Positions 1 through 8,824 of a stretch of DNA of 64,000 bases are shown here, piece after piece. A model generated the notes under the pieces. It saw only the letters and a list, made by a program, of their open reading frames with translations. It was not told the origin of the DNA and did no database searches. Every line of letters starts with the position of its first letter. Position 1 is the first letter of the stretch. This DNA is from CAZAMB01 sp964486335. GTDB taxonomy: Bacteria > Planctomycetota > Phycisphaerae > UBA1845. A program made the translations under genes and the position numbers. Location of the stretch: positions 1 through 64,000 of the forward strand of contig CAZAMB010000009.1 of NCBI GenBank assembly GCA_964486335.1. The letters are read 5' to 3'.

Positions 1-48
1 ACCGGCGCAACCCGCGCTCGGCCCTCCCCCCGCGCGGCTCCACCACCG

Positions 49-80
49 TCCCCCTGACCAAGGGGGACCACAGGGGGTCC
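49..80. repeat. C/G-run palindrome, family B copy 1
   Basis: The sequence has a run of C, a short centre (TGACCA), a run of G, then ACCACAGGGGGTCC. The same design recurs at 63244-63280 and, interrupted, at 21555-21578. Bases 1-177 hold this element and the palindrome at 111-135, and no gene I can support. Confidence 0.6.
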
Positions 81-110
81 GTCTCGCCTATCGAAAACAT
101 CAATCCCATT

Positions 111-135
111 GAGCCGCGAACTTCAGTTCGCGCGG
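111..135 (-). repeat. REP-like palindrome, family A copy 1
   Basis: A 25-bp element with perfect 8-bp arms (CGCGAACT and AGTTCGCG) around a 2-bp centre, with asymmetric flanks GAGCC and CGG that give it a direction. Near-identical copies lie at 21943, 46329, 51071 and 62338, all outside genes. It sits just downstream of the clpS stop. Confidence 0.7.
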
Positions 136-177
136 ATTCCCGAATGGATCAACCCTCACGATCGCGCTGATCCCGCG

Positions 178-555
178 TTACGCCTCGGCCGGTTCGATGG
201 ACGTGTTGATCTTCAGCGAAATGAATTGATCGACGTACAGTTCGGCCCGCTCCCGATGCGTCACCAGCAGCAGCGCCAACCCCGATTCGTGCGCTTCGAT
301 GGTCCGCAGAATCGCTTCCTGCGGCGTCAGCGTCGTCAGCTTGAGAATCGCCCCGATCACGTGCTCAAACGAGTTCACGTCGTCGTTATGCAGCAGCACC
401 TTGTAGGGCGGCAGTTTCTTGGGCTTCTTGGCCGGTTGAACCGGCTTTGTCGCGACTGCGGTCAAGGTGCCTGAATCGCTTTTCGGTTCATCCACGACTG
501 CATGTTGTGCACCACTTTTTGACATGGCCAGTTTCCGCCCCGTTGACAATTTCAT
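178..555 (-). CDS. clpS: ATP-dependent Clp protease adaptor ClpS
   Basis: ClpS brings N-degron substrates to the ClpA or ClpC unfoldase in the cytoplasm. The 125-residue protein has a disordered Lys/Pro-rich N-terminus of about 48 residues, then the ClpS core beginning YKVLLHNDDVNSFEHVI. The NDD motif (residues 57-59) contributes to the N-degron pocket in this family. The later segments HESGLALLLVTHRERAEL and YVDQF match the conserved second half. The length is normal. Neither possible start has a good Shine-Dalgarno: the ATG at 555 lies right after a small palindrome, and the ATG at 525 (MSKSGAQ) is equally plausible. No clp ATPase lies nearby. A promoter-like pair is present at 605-633. The family call is firm; the start is uncertain. 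Confidence 0.92.
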   Translation of the reverse strand: MKLSTGRKLAMSKSGAQHAVVDEPKSDSGTLTAVATKPVQPAKKPKKLPPYKVLLHNDDVNSFEHVIGAILKLTTLTPQEAILRTIEAHESGLALLLVTHRERAELYVDQFISLKINTSIEPAEA

Positions 556-604
556 CGGCGTTTACGCCGACCTGCTGGGTCCACGCTGCCGACGACCGAT
601 CGTA

Positions 605-633
605 AGTATAATTTGTATAGGCGCTTGCGCCAA
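605..633 (-). promoter_or_regulatory. Probable sigma-70-type promoter for clpS
   Basis: On the minus strand TTGGCG (628-633) and TATACT (605-610) are separated by 17 bp. This matches vegetative hexamers 4/6 and 5/6 and lies about 50 bp upstream of the clpS start. The -35 box touches the end of the upstream gene. Called from spacing and hexamers only. Confidence 0.4.
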
Positions 634-634
634 G

Positions 635-1288
635 TCAGCCTCCCTGGGGCACGGGCGAAAAACGAACCTGTTTGTCGACTGTCAGCGTCTTGCCGGTCAG
701 GTAATCAACAAACGCCACGCTCACCAGCAGTTGCCGCGATGCGGGCAACGACGCCCCCGGCGGAAACGGGCACCGAATCGTATAGTGGTTGGTTCCGACC
801 AGCCCATACCACATGGTTCGCAATTGCGAAACGTCGTCAAAAACGCAGACCCCGACCACGCGCGGCGATCCGAGCACCGAGTTGTCCAGCAATTGAATCG
901 TGATCTTCCCGGGCGCTTTGACCACGCTGCCGTCCGCGTCGACCGGCCGCAGGTGAAGCGTCACGCCGTCATCCCCGGGTTGGCCGTCGTAGTCCGCGCC
1001 CCCCGACAAACTGGCGATTTCCACTTTGACCGGAGCAAATGCGTCGGCCGGTCGATTCGCCCCGAAGCTCTTGAGATGTTCCACCTGCCGGGAAAGGGAC
1101 GAAATCGTTCCGTCCCGATCGGAGACGGAACGCTCAAGCCGGCCTTTGTCCTCTCGCAGCGCTTGATTTTCCTTGACCAGCCGCGCCCATTCACCGGGCG
1201 ATTGGCACGCGAGCGGCGACAGGCAACACCCAACCCCGAAGCCAAGAAGCAGGCGAGTTCTTCGGTCGAATAGGAATGGAGTCGGCAT
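635..1288 (-). CDS. Exported coiled-coil protein of unknown function
   Basis: The product has about 217 residues. It begins MPTPFLFDRRTRLLLGF, followed by a hydrophobic stretch ending in CCLSPLACQSP, which resembles a signal peptide with a weak lipobox (PLAC). A short coiled coil follows (EWARLVKENQALREDKGRL and onward). The rest looks beta-rich, with no motif I recognise. I chose the ATG at 1288 because the longer reading frame to 1432 adds about 48 residues that would bury the signal peptide. It ends just before the clpS promoter. Probably an envelope protein; function unknown. Confidence 0.6.
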   Translation of the reverse strand: MPTPFLFDRRTRLLLGFGVGCCLSPLACQSPGEWARLVKENQALREDKGRLERSVSDRDGTISSLSRQVEHLKSFGANRPADAFAPVKVEIASLSGGADYDGQPGDDGVTLHLRPVDADGSVVKAPGKITIQLLDNSVLGSPRVVGVCVFDDVSQLRTMWYGLVGTNHYTIRCPFPPGASLPASRQLLVSVAFVDYLTGKTLTVDKQVRFSPVPQGG

Positions 1289-1495
1289 GACCGAGATTCT
1301 AATTGCAGTGGCCGCGTATGCAATCCGTTCCTTCCATCCAACCCGCACGACGGCATTCAGGAAAGCGCTCGCGCAGAATCGGAACAGTTCAAGTTCGCGT
1401 AGCCAATTCCCCGATGAGCGACTATTCTGCATCGAACCGCTGTTGAGCTAAAAGTAGTCGCCCAATGTCCGCCAATACCTTGAGGAGTCGTACCC

Positions 1496-2857
1496 ATGTC
1501 GAAACCGATGGAACGGGATCCTTCCGATGACCTTCGCCGACTGCTCGATCAGTCGAACGTCATGGGTCTGGAAACACTGCTCGACGGCCTGTCCGTCGGT
1601 GAAACGGCGCGGTCCATTTCGCGACTGAATCACGACGAACAAGTTCGATTGGTGACGCTCCTCGATCCCGAACACGTGGCCGATATCGTCGAGCAGATCC
1701 CCGACTCCCAAGCCGTCGACCTCATCGAGCACCTCTCACCACAAGCCGCCGCGGCCATTGTCGATCAACTGCCCAGCGATCAGCAGGCCGACCTGATCGG
1801 CGACCTTCGCCGCGGAAATGCCGATGCAATTATCGCGGCCATGGACCCTGACGAAGCACGCGACGTGCGGTTCCTCGGGGCCTATTCCGACGACGTCGCC
1901 GGCGGGTTGATGGTGACGGAGTATCTCGCCTATTCGCGCAACGCCGCCGTGGCCGACCTCGTCAAGGACCTTCGTTCCCACGCCGACAAGTATCGTCGAT
2001 ACGACGTGCAGTACATCTATGTGCTCGGGGCGGAGCGGCGTCTCGTGGGTGTCCTCCGACTTCGCGACCTCCTGCTGGCCCCGGCAAACCAGACGATCAG
2101 CGACCTGATGATCGTAAATCCGTTGTCCATACGGGATTCAGCGTCGCTCGACGACCTGCGAGACTTCTTTGACCGCCATCCCTTTTTCGGCGCACCCGTC
2201 GTCAACGAGCGCAACGTGCTCCTGGGGCTGGTCCAGCGATCCGCCGTCGAGGAGGCGCTCGCCGAGCAGAGCCACAGCAATTACGCCAAATCACAGGGAA
2301 TCATCGGCGGCGAAGAGCTTCGGTCGATGCCGCTTCTGTTACGCGCCCGGCGGCGACTGTCCTGGCTCAGCGTCAATATCCTGTTGAACATCCTCGCCGC
2401 AAGCGTGATCGCCGTGTACCAGGAAACGCTGGCAGCCGTGATCGCACTGGCCGTTTTCCTTCCGATCATTTCCGACATGAGTGGCTGCTCCGGCAATCAA
2501 GCCGTCGCGGTCAGTCTCCGCGAGCTGACGCTTGGGTTGATCCGGCCTGCGGAACTCCTGCGAGTCTGGATCAAGGAAATCTCAGTCGGCGCCATCAACG
2601 GCGTGGCCCTTGGCATCCTGATCGCCATCGCGGCGTTGCTCTGGAAAGGAAATCCGTATCTCGGCGTCGTCGTCGGAACGGCCATGGCCATCAACACGAT
2701 GGTCGCCGTCTCGATCGGCGGAATAGTTCCACTGGTGCTGCGTCGTTGGAAAATGGACCCGGCGTTGGCCTCCGGTCCCATTTTAACCACGGTGACCGAC
2801 ATGTGCGGCTTCTTTCTCGTGTTGCAGTTGGCGACCGTCTTCCTGTCGCGCCTTTGA
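1496..2857 (+). CDS. mgtE: Magnesium transporter MgtE
   Basis: MgtE is a homodimeric inner-membrane Mg2+ channel gated by cytoplasmic Mg2+. The 453 residues show the family order: an acidic helical MgtE N domain (about 1-130), a CBS-domain pair (about 135-260, with LMVTEYLAYSRNAAVADLV and a second repeat), a connecting helix, and a five-helix membrane domain from about residue 285. The pore-helix signature appears as PIISDMSGCSGNQAVAVSLR. The start follows a good Shine-Dalgarno (TGAGGAG, about 9 bases upstream). The last 75 bases overlap the convergent ferredoxin gene, an unusual tail-to-tail arrangement. Length and domains are normal. Confidence 0.95.
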   Translation: MSKPMERDPSDDLRRLLDQSNVMGLETLLDGLSVGETARSISRLNHDEQVRLVTLLDPEHVADIVEQIPDSQAVDLIEHLSPQAAAAIVDQLPSDQQADLIGDLRRGNADAIIAAMDPDEARDVRFLGAYSDDVAGGLMVTEYLAYSRNAAVADLVKDLRSHADKYRRYDVQYIYVLGAERRLVGVLRLRDLLLAPANQTISDLMIVNPLSIRDSASLDDLRDFFDRHPFFGAPVVNERNVLLGLVQRSAVEEALAEQSHSNYAKSQGIIGGEELRSMPLLLRARRRLSWLSVNILLNILAASVIAVYQETLAAVIALAVFLPIISDMSGCSGNQAVAVSLRELTLGLIRPAELLRVWIKEISVGAINGVALGILIAIAALLWKGNPYLGVVVGTAMAINTMVAVSIGGIVPLVLRRWKMDPALASGPILTTVTDMCGFFLVLQLATVFLSRL

Positions 2858-3475
2858 TCTTTGTGAAAGTCCAGACGACCCTTGCGAAAGCGGAGCAATC
2901 TCAATGGCCCGGCCCGGACACAGATACGCGCACACTCCGCACCCTGTACACCCACCCTCCACGATCTTCGGCAGCCCCGCGTCGTCAAAAACGATGGCAT
3001 CACTTCGCAACGGGCATCGCGTGACGCAATAGTCACAGGGCTGTCCGGAGGACACGTAGCACGCCGCAAGATCGATGACCGCCACACCCATGCGAACCTC
3101 GGCTCGGCCGACGGGAATCAGCGCGCGCGGTTCGCAAGCCGTGATGCAAGGCATGTCTTCGCAGAGATAGCAGGGTGATTCGGTGGGAATGATCGCCGGT
3201 GTGCCCGCGGCGGCCGCGAATTCCGGTCCGAGGCGCCGGATGGACTGATAGGGACAAACTTCCTGGCAGGCCGTGCAACGCGTACACGTCGTGAGAAACT
3301 CGGACTCACGCAGTGCCCCCGGCGGACGCAGCCACCGTTGGGGCTTGAACTCGGAGACCGGATCCGCGCCGACTCCCGCCAGTCCCTTGCGTACCGCACC
3401 GAAAACATCTTCCACGTCGGCGATCAGCGTGCGCCCGAACTGACCGAAAAAACTTCGCCGTGAACAATTCGCCAA
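2783..3475 (-). CDS. NapG-like ferredoxin with four [4Fe-4S] motifs and a Tat-like signal
   Basis: Predicted exported electron carrier, last gene of the nitrate-respiration operon. I place the start at TTG 3475, just after the upstream stop (3486), because a GAGG Shine-Dalgarno precedes it and the Tat-like motif SRRSFFGQ then falls at the N-terminus. Four cysteine groups follow: CTRCTACQEVCP, CYLCEDMPCITACEP, CDYCVTRCP and CTGCGVCAYLCP, the NapG/MauM arrangement. A frame to ATG 3553 exists but lies inside the upstream gene. The last 25 or so residues are antisense to the end of mgtE and look unconserved. In this family the protein passes electrons between NapH and a periplasmic acceptor. The partner here is inferred. 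Confidence 0.82.
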   Translation of the reverse strand: MANCSRRSFFGQFGRTLIADVEDVFGAVRKGLAGVGADPVSEFKPQRWLRPPGALRESEFLTTCTRCTACQEVCPYQSIRRLGPEFAAAAGTPAIIPTESPCYLCEDMPCITACEPRALIPVGRAEVRMGVAVIDLAACYVSSGQPCDYCVTRCPLRSDAIVFDDAGLPKIVEGGCTGCGVCAYLCPGRAIEIAPLSQGSSGLSQRSKARQEDGRQLQHEKEAAHVGHRG

Positions 3476-3485
3476 AACGTCAACC

Positions 3486-5762
3486 TCACATCGCCGAAGT
3501 ACGCATTTCCATCGGTTGCTTAAGCAGCCAGAGGCTGAACACGCTGAACGCAATCATCGCGGCCAGCATGGGAAGCTGGCTGCGGAACGCCGCCCTGGAA
3601 CCGCCAAAGTGCCGAAGCGACGTCTTCTGGGCGATCCACAAGCTGTAAACGTGGCCGACCAGCACCAGGAAAACCTGAATCACCCAGAGCTTCTCCAGCG
3701 AAATCATCGGCGGGATAATCCAGCCGGCGGTGCCGAAAACATTCCAGCCCCAGCCAAACGGGTCGGACGCCATGGCGACGACCTTGGGACCCTCCATGAG
3801 CAAATGCTCCATGTTATGCGCGATGTGATAGAAAAGGGCGATGGGCAATAGGGCGTAGGCATATCGAATGAAGTAATCTTGATAGCGGAGCGGCTGGAGC
3901 GATCGATCGCGCCCAAGGTACATGGAAACCGCCACGAGCACCGCGTAGATGGCGATCGGACCGAGCATGAGCCCTGCCATGCCCAAACTAAAGCCGGCGA
4001 TGCGACCCACGCCGCTTGAAAAACGAATCGCGTCGATCAATTGCTGCCACACGGGCGTCATTGTCAGACCGTGAAACCCGGTGATCGCGAGCATCAACAA
4101 GGCGAGGTAAGCCTCATCGGTTCGCGGCCTGCCCTCCGCGACCAAATCAGTCCCCCAGGGGCGCAAGTTGACCGCAAGGTTGTCGTGCGGACAGGCTTGA
4201 ACGCACTCCATGCACTGAATGCAATACGTATTCGTGTCGAGCTTTCCGGGATAAAGAAAAGTAGGGCACCCATACGCCTCGTCGCTGCCTCTGATGCACT
4301 CCTTGGTTCGACACCCGGTGCATGTGCTCGCGCTTCGCGCGCGAACCTCCACGCTGGCAAACAGCGCGTAGAGGCCGCTGACTCTGCCGACGAGGCAGCC
4401 GTAGCGACAAAAACTCTTGCGATCAAACAGCAACGCCGAAGCGACGGCCATCAAAAGCATCGCGATCGCAAGGTACGCGGTGACGCGAGGCTTCATCGTC
4501 ACGCCGAACCCCAGTTCAATCCACGTGAGGCCGACAAAGAGAATCGTTGCAATCAGAATGTTGCGCACCACGCGAGGCCATTTCTGGTTGGCGCTGAGGC
4601 CGTCATCGTTCTTGCGCCAGAATGCAAGCTTTTCCGTCCATTCCGCCATCGCGTCCCAAGGACAGACATAGCACCACGCCTTCCCGGCGAAGAGGATCAG
4701 CACGATCAGCAATCCCCACCAGATCGTCCAAGTCAGCAGCGGAGCGATGTTGAGCGCAGGGTTTTGGTTGCCGAAAAGCCCGGCCGCGATGATGAGGATG
4801 AACATTGCGGTCACGGTGGCTCGCAGCGCGAAACGGAAGATCCGCGAGCGCGCGGCGGCGGAAAACCAGCGAACCGAAAGAAGGTCGAATCGGTCCGGTC
4901 GAAACGTGGCGGTCGTCACGCTGGAAACAGCAGTGGTTATTGGCGCGGCTAGAATGGGGAGCGCGATCTCACCCGAAGAGCCTAAAGACTTTCTTCCTCT
5001 CCACAAGCGCTCACCCTCTCCGGCGATGGCCTCGCGCGTATAGTGGCGTGCGGAGGGTACGCGATGGGCGACTTCGCTCCCGCCGGGCTTCTGTTCATCG
5101 GACGTCGTCTGCCGACCCAATCGGCTGAGCCACTCGAAAACGCCGAAGCTGACAAGCAGAACCAACGCGATCGAGGCGTAGTACAACCACGTCGGAATCC
5201 CCCACATCGTGTGCATGAAGAACGCGGCGGAATCGCTCTTGAATTCGGCGCGATGCTCCGCGCTGCACAAATGGTACGTGTGTCCCAGGTAAGTGGCGGG
5301 GAAGGAACGGTCATCACCCAGCCCAACCTTGCACACGAGGCAGCGGGTCTGAAGATAATGCGGCGGATCGGCCTCAAAGAGTATCTTGCATTGCTGATTG
5401 CAGAAGTGATACGACTTGCCCTCATATTCCGAGGAAATGCGCCAGGCCGGGTTGACTTCCATCTGACAGACAACGTCCACGTGTCGCTCCGCGCCCGCGG
5501 ATGAAGCCGCAGCGTCATCCCTGTCGCCGGCCAGAAAGTGCGCGCGGCATCCGTCCGAGCAGAAACGAAACGTCTGGCCGTCCTTTTCCGCGGTAAGCGG
5601 CGCGTCGTCGTCCACGGTCATGCCGCACGGTGGACAGACGTTGGGCGAATGGTGCGACACCATAGCTTCTTCGGGCGCGCCCAGCGGCAGATTGGCCGCC
5701 AGGATGACTCCCACGACGCCCGCGAGCACGACGTAGGGAAAGATGAGCATGAATCGTTTCAT
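3486..5762 (-). CDS. Membrane polyferredoxin (NapH/NosR-like) with three N-terminal YHS-like domains
   Basis: The 758-residue protein starts with a membrane anchor (10-22). Three YHS-like metal-binding repeats follow: about 43-76 (C43, C46, C68, C72), 99-130 (C99, C121, C125) and 141-174 (C141, C144, C166; the last Cys is replaced). A transmembrane helix comes at about 192-210, then a multi-helix NapH/NosR-type membrane core with WCYVCPWD and FCRYGCLVG. Its ferredoxin motifs are CTGCRTKECIRG and CIQCMECVQACP. Several more transmembrane helices form the C-terminus. Its ATG overlaps the upstream stop (ATGA), so translation is probably coupled. NosR/NapH proteins move electrons from quinol to periplasmic partners. 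YHS domains often bind copper or other metals. I do not know this three-YHS fusion as a standard architecture. Its role is inferred. Confidence 0.8.
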   Translation of the reverse strand: MKRFMLIFPYVVLAGVVGVILAANLPLGAPEEAMVSHHSPNVCPPCGMTVDDDAPLTAEKDGQTFRFCSDGCRAHFLAGDRDDAAASSAGAERHVDVVCQMEVNPAWRISSEYEGKSYHFCNQQCKILFEADPPHYLQTRCLVCKVGLGDDRSFPATYLGHTYHLCSAEHRAEFKSDSAAFFMHTMWGIPTWLYYASIALVLLVSFGVFEWLSRLGRQTTSDEQKPGGSEVAHRVPSARHYTREAIAGEGERLWRGRKSLGSSGEIALPILAAPITTAVSSVTTATFRPDRFDLLSVRWFSAAARSRIFRFALRATVTAMFILIIAAGLFGNQNPALNIAPLLTWTIWWGLLIVLILFAGKAWCYVCPWDAMAEWTEKLAFWRKNDDGLSANQKWPRVVRNILIATILFVGLTWIELGFGVTMKPRVTAYLAIAMLLMAVASALLFDRKSFCRYGCLVGRVSGLYALFASVEVRARSASTCTGCRTKECIRGSDEAYGCPTFLYPGKLDTNTYCIQCMECVQACPHDNLAVNLRPWGTDLVAEGRPRTDEAYLALLMLAITGFHGLTMTPVWQQLIDAIRFSSGVGRIAGFSLGMAGLMLGPIAIYAVLVAVSMYLGRDRSLQPLRYQDYFIRYAYALLPIALFYHIAHNMEHLLMEGPKVVAMASDPFGWGWNVFGTAGWIIPPMISLEKLWVIQVFLVLVGHVYSLWIAQKTSLRHFGGSRAAFRSQLPMLAAMIAFSVFSLWLLKQPMEMRTSAM

Positions 5763-7495
5763 GGCCGCTGTGATCCTTGGTTGGGAAGCCGTGTCTCGTG
5801 CCGGCAGCGATTGTTGCTTTTGCTGGCGATGCGCTGAGTCATGGCGTCTGCTCCGCGCCGGGCTTTTCCATTCGGTAGGTGAAGCGGCGAGGTTGAAGGA
5901 TCATGACCGCAGTTGCATCCCTCACTTGCGACCGCAAATCGCGTTCGATTCAAATCGCCGCGCTCATTCATCGCTCGTCGCCGACGCCGTTTCTTTTGAA
6001 TCGCGCGGATCACAACGAGCAGCATCACGAATCCGCTCGAACCGGCCAGGGCGATCGAAGCCGCCGCGCTGGGTTCGCCCGCGATCATCAAGAATGGAAT
6101 GACTTCCGTTCGCCCTTCGACCGACATGGACAACTCCACAATGTACTCACCGTCGGTAGGAAACGTCACTTGAACCTTGTACTCATGTTCCACGGGAAAC
6201 CGGGTTGTCGGCGACATGATCAATTCGTTATCACCGAACGTCGAGGTTCGAAGCACGCGCAAACTGATCGATTGTCCGTAGGCTCGTTGCGCTTCCCGAT
6301 CGCGAATGTACAGGGCGAGATTGGCCGGTTCGCCGGGTACCGGGATGCCCGGATAGCTCGTCAGCAACACGTCATAGGGTCCGGTTGTCGCGGGGTATTC
6401 CAGCGTCGGCCGCTGGGGATAGTTCTCTTTGTAGGAGTAATGCGGCAGTCCGAGAATGTGATGCGCTTCGGCTCGCCCCGGTTGAGAATGAAGCAGGGCG
6501 GACAGGACGATCGAAACCGCGATGCGCCGATCCGGCTGCTTTTCTTTGGCCTTCAGCACGACGTGAGCCTCATGCTTCGGTCGTCGGTCCAGGCCCGGAA
6601 GCGCGATGGTGTAATACAACGCGCCGTCGCCGCAATGGCGAATGCACACGCCGCAGTTATCGCATTCGATCGAATTGGATTGCGTGATTGGGTTCAGGCC
6701 TTCTTCACAAACGGGAATGCATTCCTTGCAGCCCGTGCATGCCTCCGTGCGCAACTTGATTCGAACCGGACGCAACCATCCGATCAGTCCATACAGTGCT
6801 CCGCCGGGACACATGGTTCGACACCACCACCGCGGAGACACGAACAACTCGATCGCCACGATCGCTCCGAGCAGCGCGATCATGCCCGCCAGCGTCGTGC
6901 CAAACACCCAGGCGTGAATCGCGCGAGTGACAACCGCCGGCGGATACACGAGGGCGAAGAGTGGTCCGGAAAATATCGCCGCGAGGGCCGTCCCGACAGC
7001 CAGAAAAACATATTTGTTTCGGTGCGAAAAACGCACCTCGCCAGGCTCAATTTCCGCCAGTCGCAGCAGCCTCCGGAGCTTCCCGGTCAACTCAAAAAGA
7101 ACGTAAGCCGGGCAAATCCAACTGCAAAACACTTTGCCCAGGATCAGGGTGAGCAACACCGGAATAGCGATGGAAGTGATCAACGGCCAGTGAATGCGTT
7201 TCGAGGCGGCGGTCATTTCCAGCGCCGCCAGCGGGTCGGTCCACTCCACGTTGGCGACTCGCATCGACCAGAGCGTACCTTTGTTGGCGTCGAGAAATGC
7301 CTGGGGATCGCTCACTCGCTCGACATAGGGGTGAATCGCTCGAGTAGCGACAGCGCCGCGAAGTCCCTGCATCAACTGGGCATCGTCAATGGACCGCGCC
7401 GCCCGATAATGCGCATACAGGCTGAGCAGCGGGATCGCCGTAATGAGAAGCAGCACACACGCCTGAACGAATCGCCGAACCAATTGAAGCTTCAT
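5759..7495 (-). CDS. NapH-like quinol-dehydrogenase polyferredoxin with periplasmic C-terminal domain
   Basis: The 578-residue protein begins MKLQLVRRFVQ at an ATG overlapping the upstream stop. A reading frame extending to 7696 is out-of-frame sequence of the preceding gene. The NapH half has transmembrane helices, the two CX3CP motifs (FCSWICPAY and WCRTMCPGG) and two [4Fe-4S] motifs (CTGCKECIPVCEEGL, CDNCGVCIRHCGDG). From about residue 310 there is an extra exported beta-rich domain (with LPHYSYKENYPQRP and onward), a late transmembrane helix and a basic, poorly conserved tail. NapH is about 290 residues in proteobacteria, so the C-terminal half is additional. Likely donor to the NapG-like proteins; the function of the extra domain is unknown. 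Confidence 0.85.
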   Translation of the reverse strand: MKLQLVRRFVQACVLLLITAIPLLSLYAHYRAARSIDDAQLMQGLRGAVATRAIHPYVERVSDPQAFLDANKGTLWSMRVANVEWTDPLAALEMTAASKRIHWPLITSIAIPVLLTLILGKVFCSWICPAYVLFELTGKLRRLLRLAEIEPGEVRFSHRNKYVFLAVGTALAAIFSGPLFALVYPPAVVTRAIHAWVFGTTLAGMIALLGAIVAIELFVSPRWWCRTMCPGGALYGLIGWLRPVRIKLRTEACTGCKECIPVCEEGLNPITQSNSIECDNCGVCIRHCGDGALYYTIALPGLDRRPKHEAHVVLKAKEKQPDRRIAVSIVLSALLHSQPGRAEAHHILGLPHYSYKENYPQRPTLEYPATTGPYDVLLTSYPGIPVPGEPANLALYIRDREAQRAYGQSISLRVLRTSTFGDNELIMSPTTRFPVEHEYKVQVTFPTDGEYIVELSMSVEGRTEVIPFLMIAGEPSAAASIALAGSSGFVMLLVVIRAIQKKRRRRRAMNERGDLNRTRFAVASEGCNCGHDPSTSPLHLPNGKARRGADAMTQRIASKSNNRCRHETRLPNQGSQRP

Positions 7496-8217
7496 GCGGC
7501 GGCCTCCGCGCCCTGCCGCCGACGAGTTCGAACCACCCGAATCGCCGGCTCGCCGCGGACCACGGTCCGGCAGATTTCCTCGCACATGCCGCAACCCACG
7601 CAATGCTCCGTGAAAATCAGCGGCGCAAGGAACGATCCCGGTTCGAGCTTGATGGCGCTGCCGCGCAACGGACAGAACATGAAGCACTCCCCGCACGGAC
7701 CACGTCGCTCGGCAACCGTATCAACTTCGGTTGGGTGGCGGCCCAGTTGCATGAGGAGGTCCTGTTTCTCTCGAACCCACTTGGCCTTGTAGGAAAGGCA
7801 CAGGTCCTCGCGCAGCTCCACGCTGCCCATGTCCACTTCCGACATCAAGGCAAACGGAAGCAATGCCCCGGTCGGGCATGCAGGCCCGCATTTGTTGCAC
7901 AGCGTGCATCCTGCCTTGGCCGGATCGACGTAGGGCGTGTGAAACAGCTCTCCATCCGCTTCCGAATAGAACTGAATCGCCCCCGGCTCGCACGCGTCCT
8001 GACAGCGGTAGCAACGAATGCAGGCGGATAGAAAGTCCGGTTCGCCCAGTGCGCCCGGCGGACGAAGAAGCCCAACGGACTTGTCGTACGGACGTCGGAT
8101 CATCGGGTAGCGAGAGCCTCGAGAACGGGAAATCCAGTGCACCAGTCCACCGACGGCCGACAACCCCAGGGCGGTTGCGATCATCCGAAAGACTTCGCGG
8201 CGATGGTAGCGCTTCAT
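7492..8217 (-). CDS. NapG-like Tat-exported ferredoxin
   Basis: The 241 residues begin with a twin-arginine signal (RREVFRMI) and a hydrophobic stretch. Four cysteine groups follow: CIRCYRCQDACEPG, CTLCNKCGPACPTG, CGECFMFCPL and CVGCGMCEEICR. The RPPGALGEPDFLSACIRC segment is also found, slightly varied, in the other two ferredoxins of the operon, which points to duplication. The gene overlaps both neighbours by ATGA, so the block is translationally coupled. Expected role: soluble periplasmic electron carrier between the NapH-like membrane protein and NapA or the ten-heme cytochrome. The partner is inferred. Confidence 0.87.
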   Translation of the reverse strand: MKRYHRREVFRMIATALGLSAVGGLVHWISRSRGSRYPMIRRPYDKSVGLLRPPGALGEPDFLSACIRCYRCQDACEPGAIQFYSEADGELFHTPYVDPAKAGCTLCNKCGPACPTGALLPFALMSEVDMGSVELREDLCLSYKAKWVREKQDLLMQLGRHPTEVDTVAERRGPCGECFMFCPLRGSAIKLEPGSFLAPLIFTEHCVGCGMCEEICRTVVRGEPAIRVVRTRRRQGAEAAA

Positions 8218-8822
8218 GCCGGCCTCGCCTTCACCCGCACCGCATGCGGATATCGAATGCAGGCTCGCTCACAGCATCCGCAACCGATGCACGCCTCAGG
8301 GTGAATCTCCGGGCGTTCCCAGTTGCCGACGGTCATCGCCTCACCGGCCAGCGGGCAGGCGCGAAAACAGGCCCCGCAGCTCCAGTTGTTGTACGAATAG
8401 CAAAGGTCAAAATCGATCTCCGCCGTTCCGATGGCGACTTTGGCCTTGACATCTTGCTTCTCTTTTCTGATCAGTTGCAACGCGCCGGAAGGGCAGACTT
8501 CGGTGCACCGAAGAAACTCTCCCTCCACGCTCGAACACAACATGCACGCGGCCCGCCGCGGGTGCATCGTCGGCGTACCGGACTTGGCGCCCGCGCTGCC
8601 CGGTAGCGATTCAAGGCAGTGGTTCGGGCAGGCGTCCACGCAACGCATGCAGCGAATGCACGTTGAGGCGAAGTCGATTTCCGGAAGGGCACCGGGCGGA
8701 CGAAGCGGCGCGGACCCATTGGCGGTCGTGGTCACGAGTCCCGACACATAGAGCCCGCCGCCGACCGAAATGCCAATGGCCGCCGACTGCTTCAGGAACT
8801 GTCGTCGGTCCGCCACCGTCAC
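8214..8822 (-). CDS. NapG-like Tat-exported ferredoxin, GTG start
   Basis: About 202 residues. I start it at GTG 8822, three bases from the napA stop, with GAGGTGA about ten bases upstream inside the napA end; a second GTG two codons later is possible. This puts the Tat motif DRRQFLKQ at the N-terminus. Cysteine groups are CIRCMRCVDACPNHC, CMLCSSVEGEFLRCTEVCPSG, CGACFRACPL and CIGCGCCERAC. It is the first of the three NapG paralogues after napA and probably the one closest to the reductase functionally, though this rests only on gene order. Confidence 0.87.
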   Translation of the reverse strand: MTVADRRQFLKQSAAIGISVGGGLYVSGLVTTTANGSAPLRPPGALPEIDFASTCIRCMRCVDACPNHCLESLPGSAGAKSGTPTMHPRRAACMLCSSVEGEFLRCTEVCPSGALQLIRKEKQDVKAKVAIGTAEIDFDLCYSYNNWSCGACFRACPLAGEAMTVGNWERPEIHPEACIGCGCCERACIRYPHAVRVKARPA

Positions 8823-8824
8823 GG

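Noticed and set aside
5903..7792. 629-residue plus-strand frame opposite the NapH-like gene
   Set aside because: Shadow: opposite strand shows CX3CP and [4Fe-4S] motifs with coupled starts.
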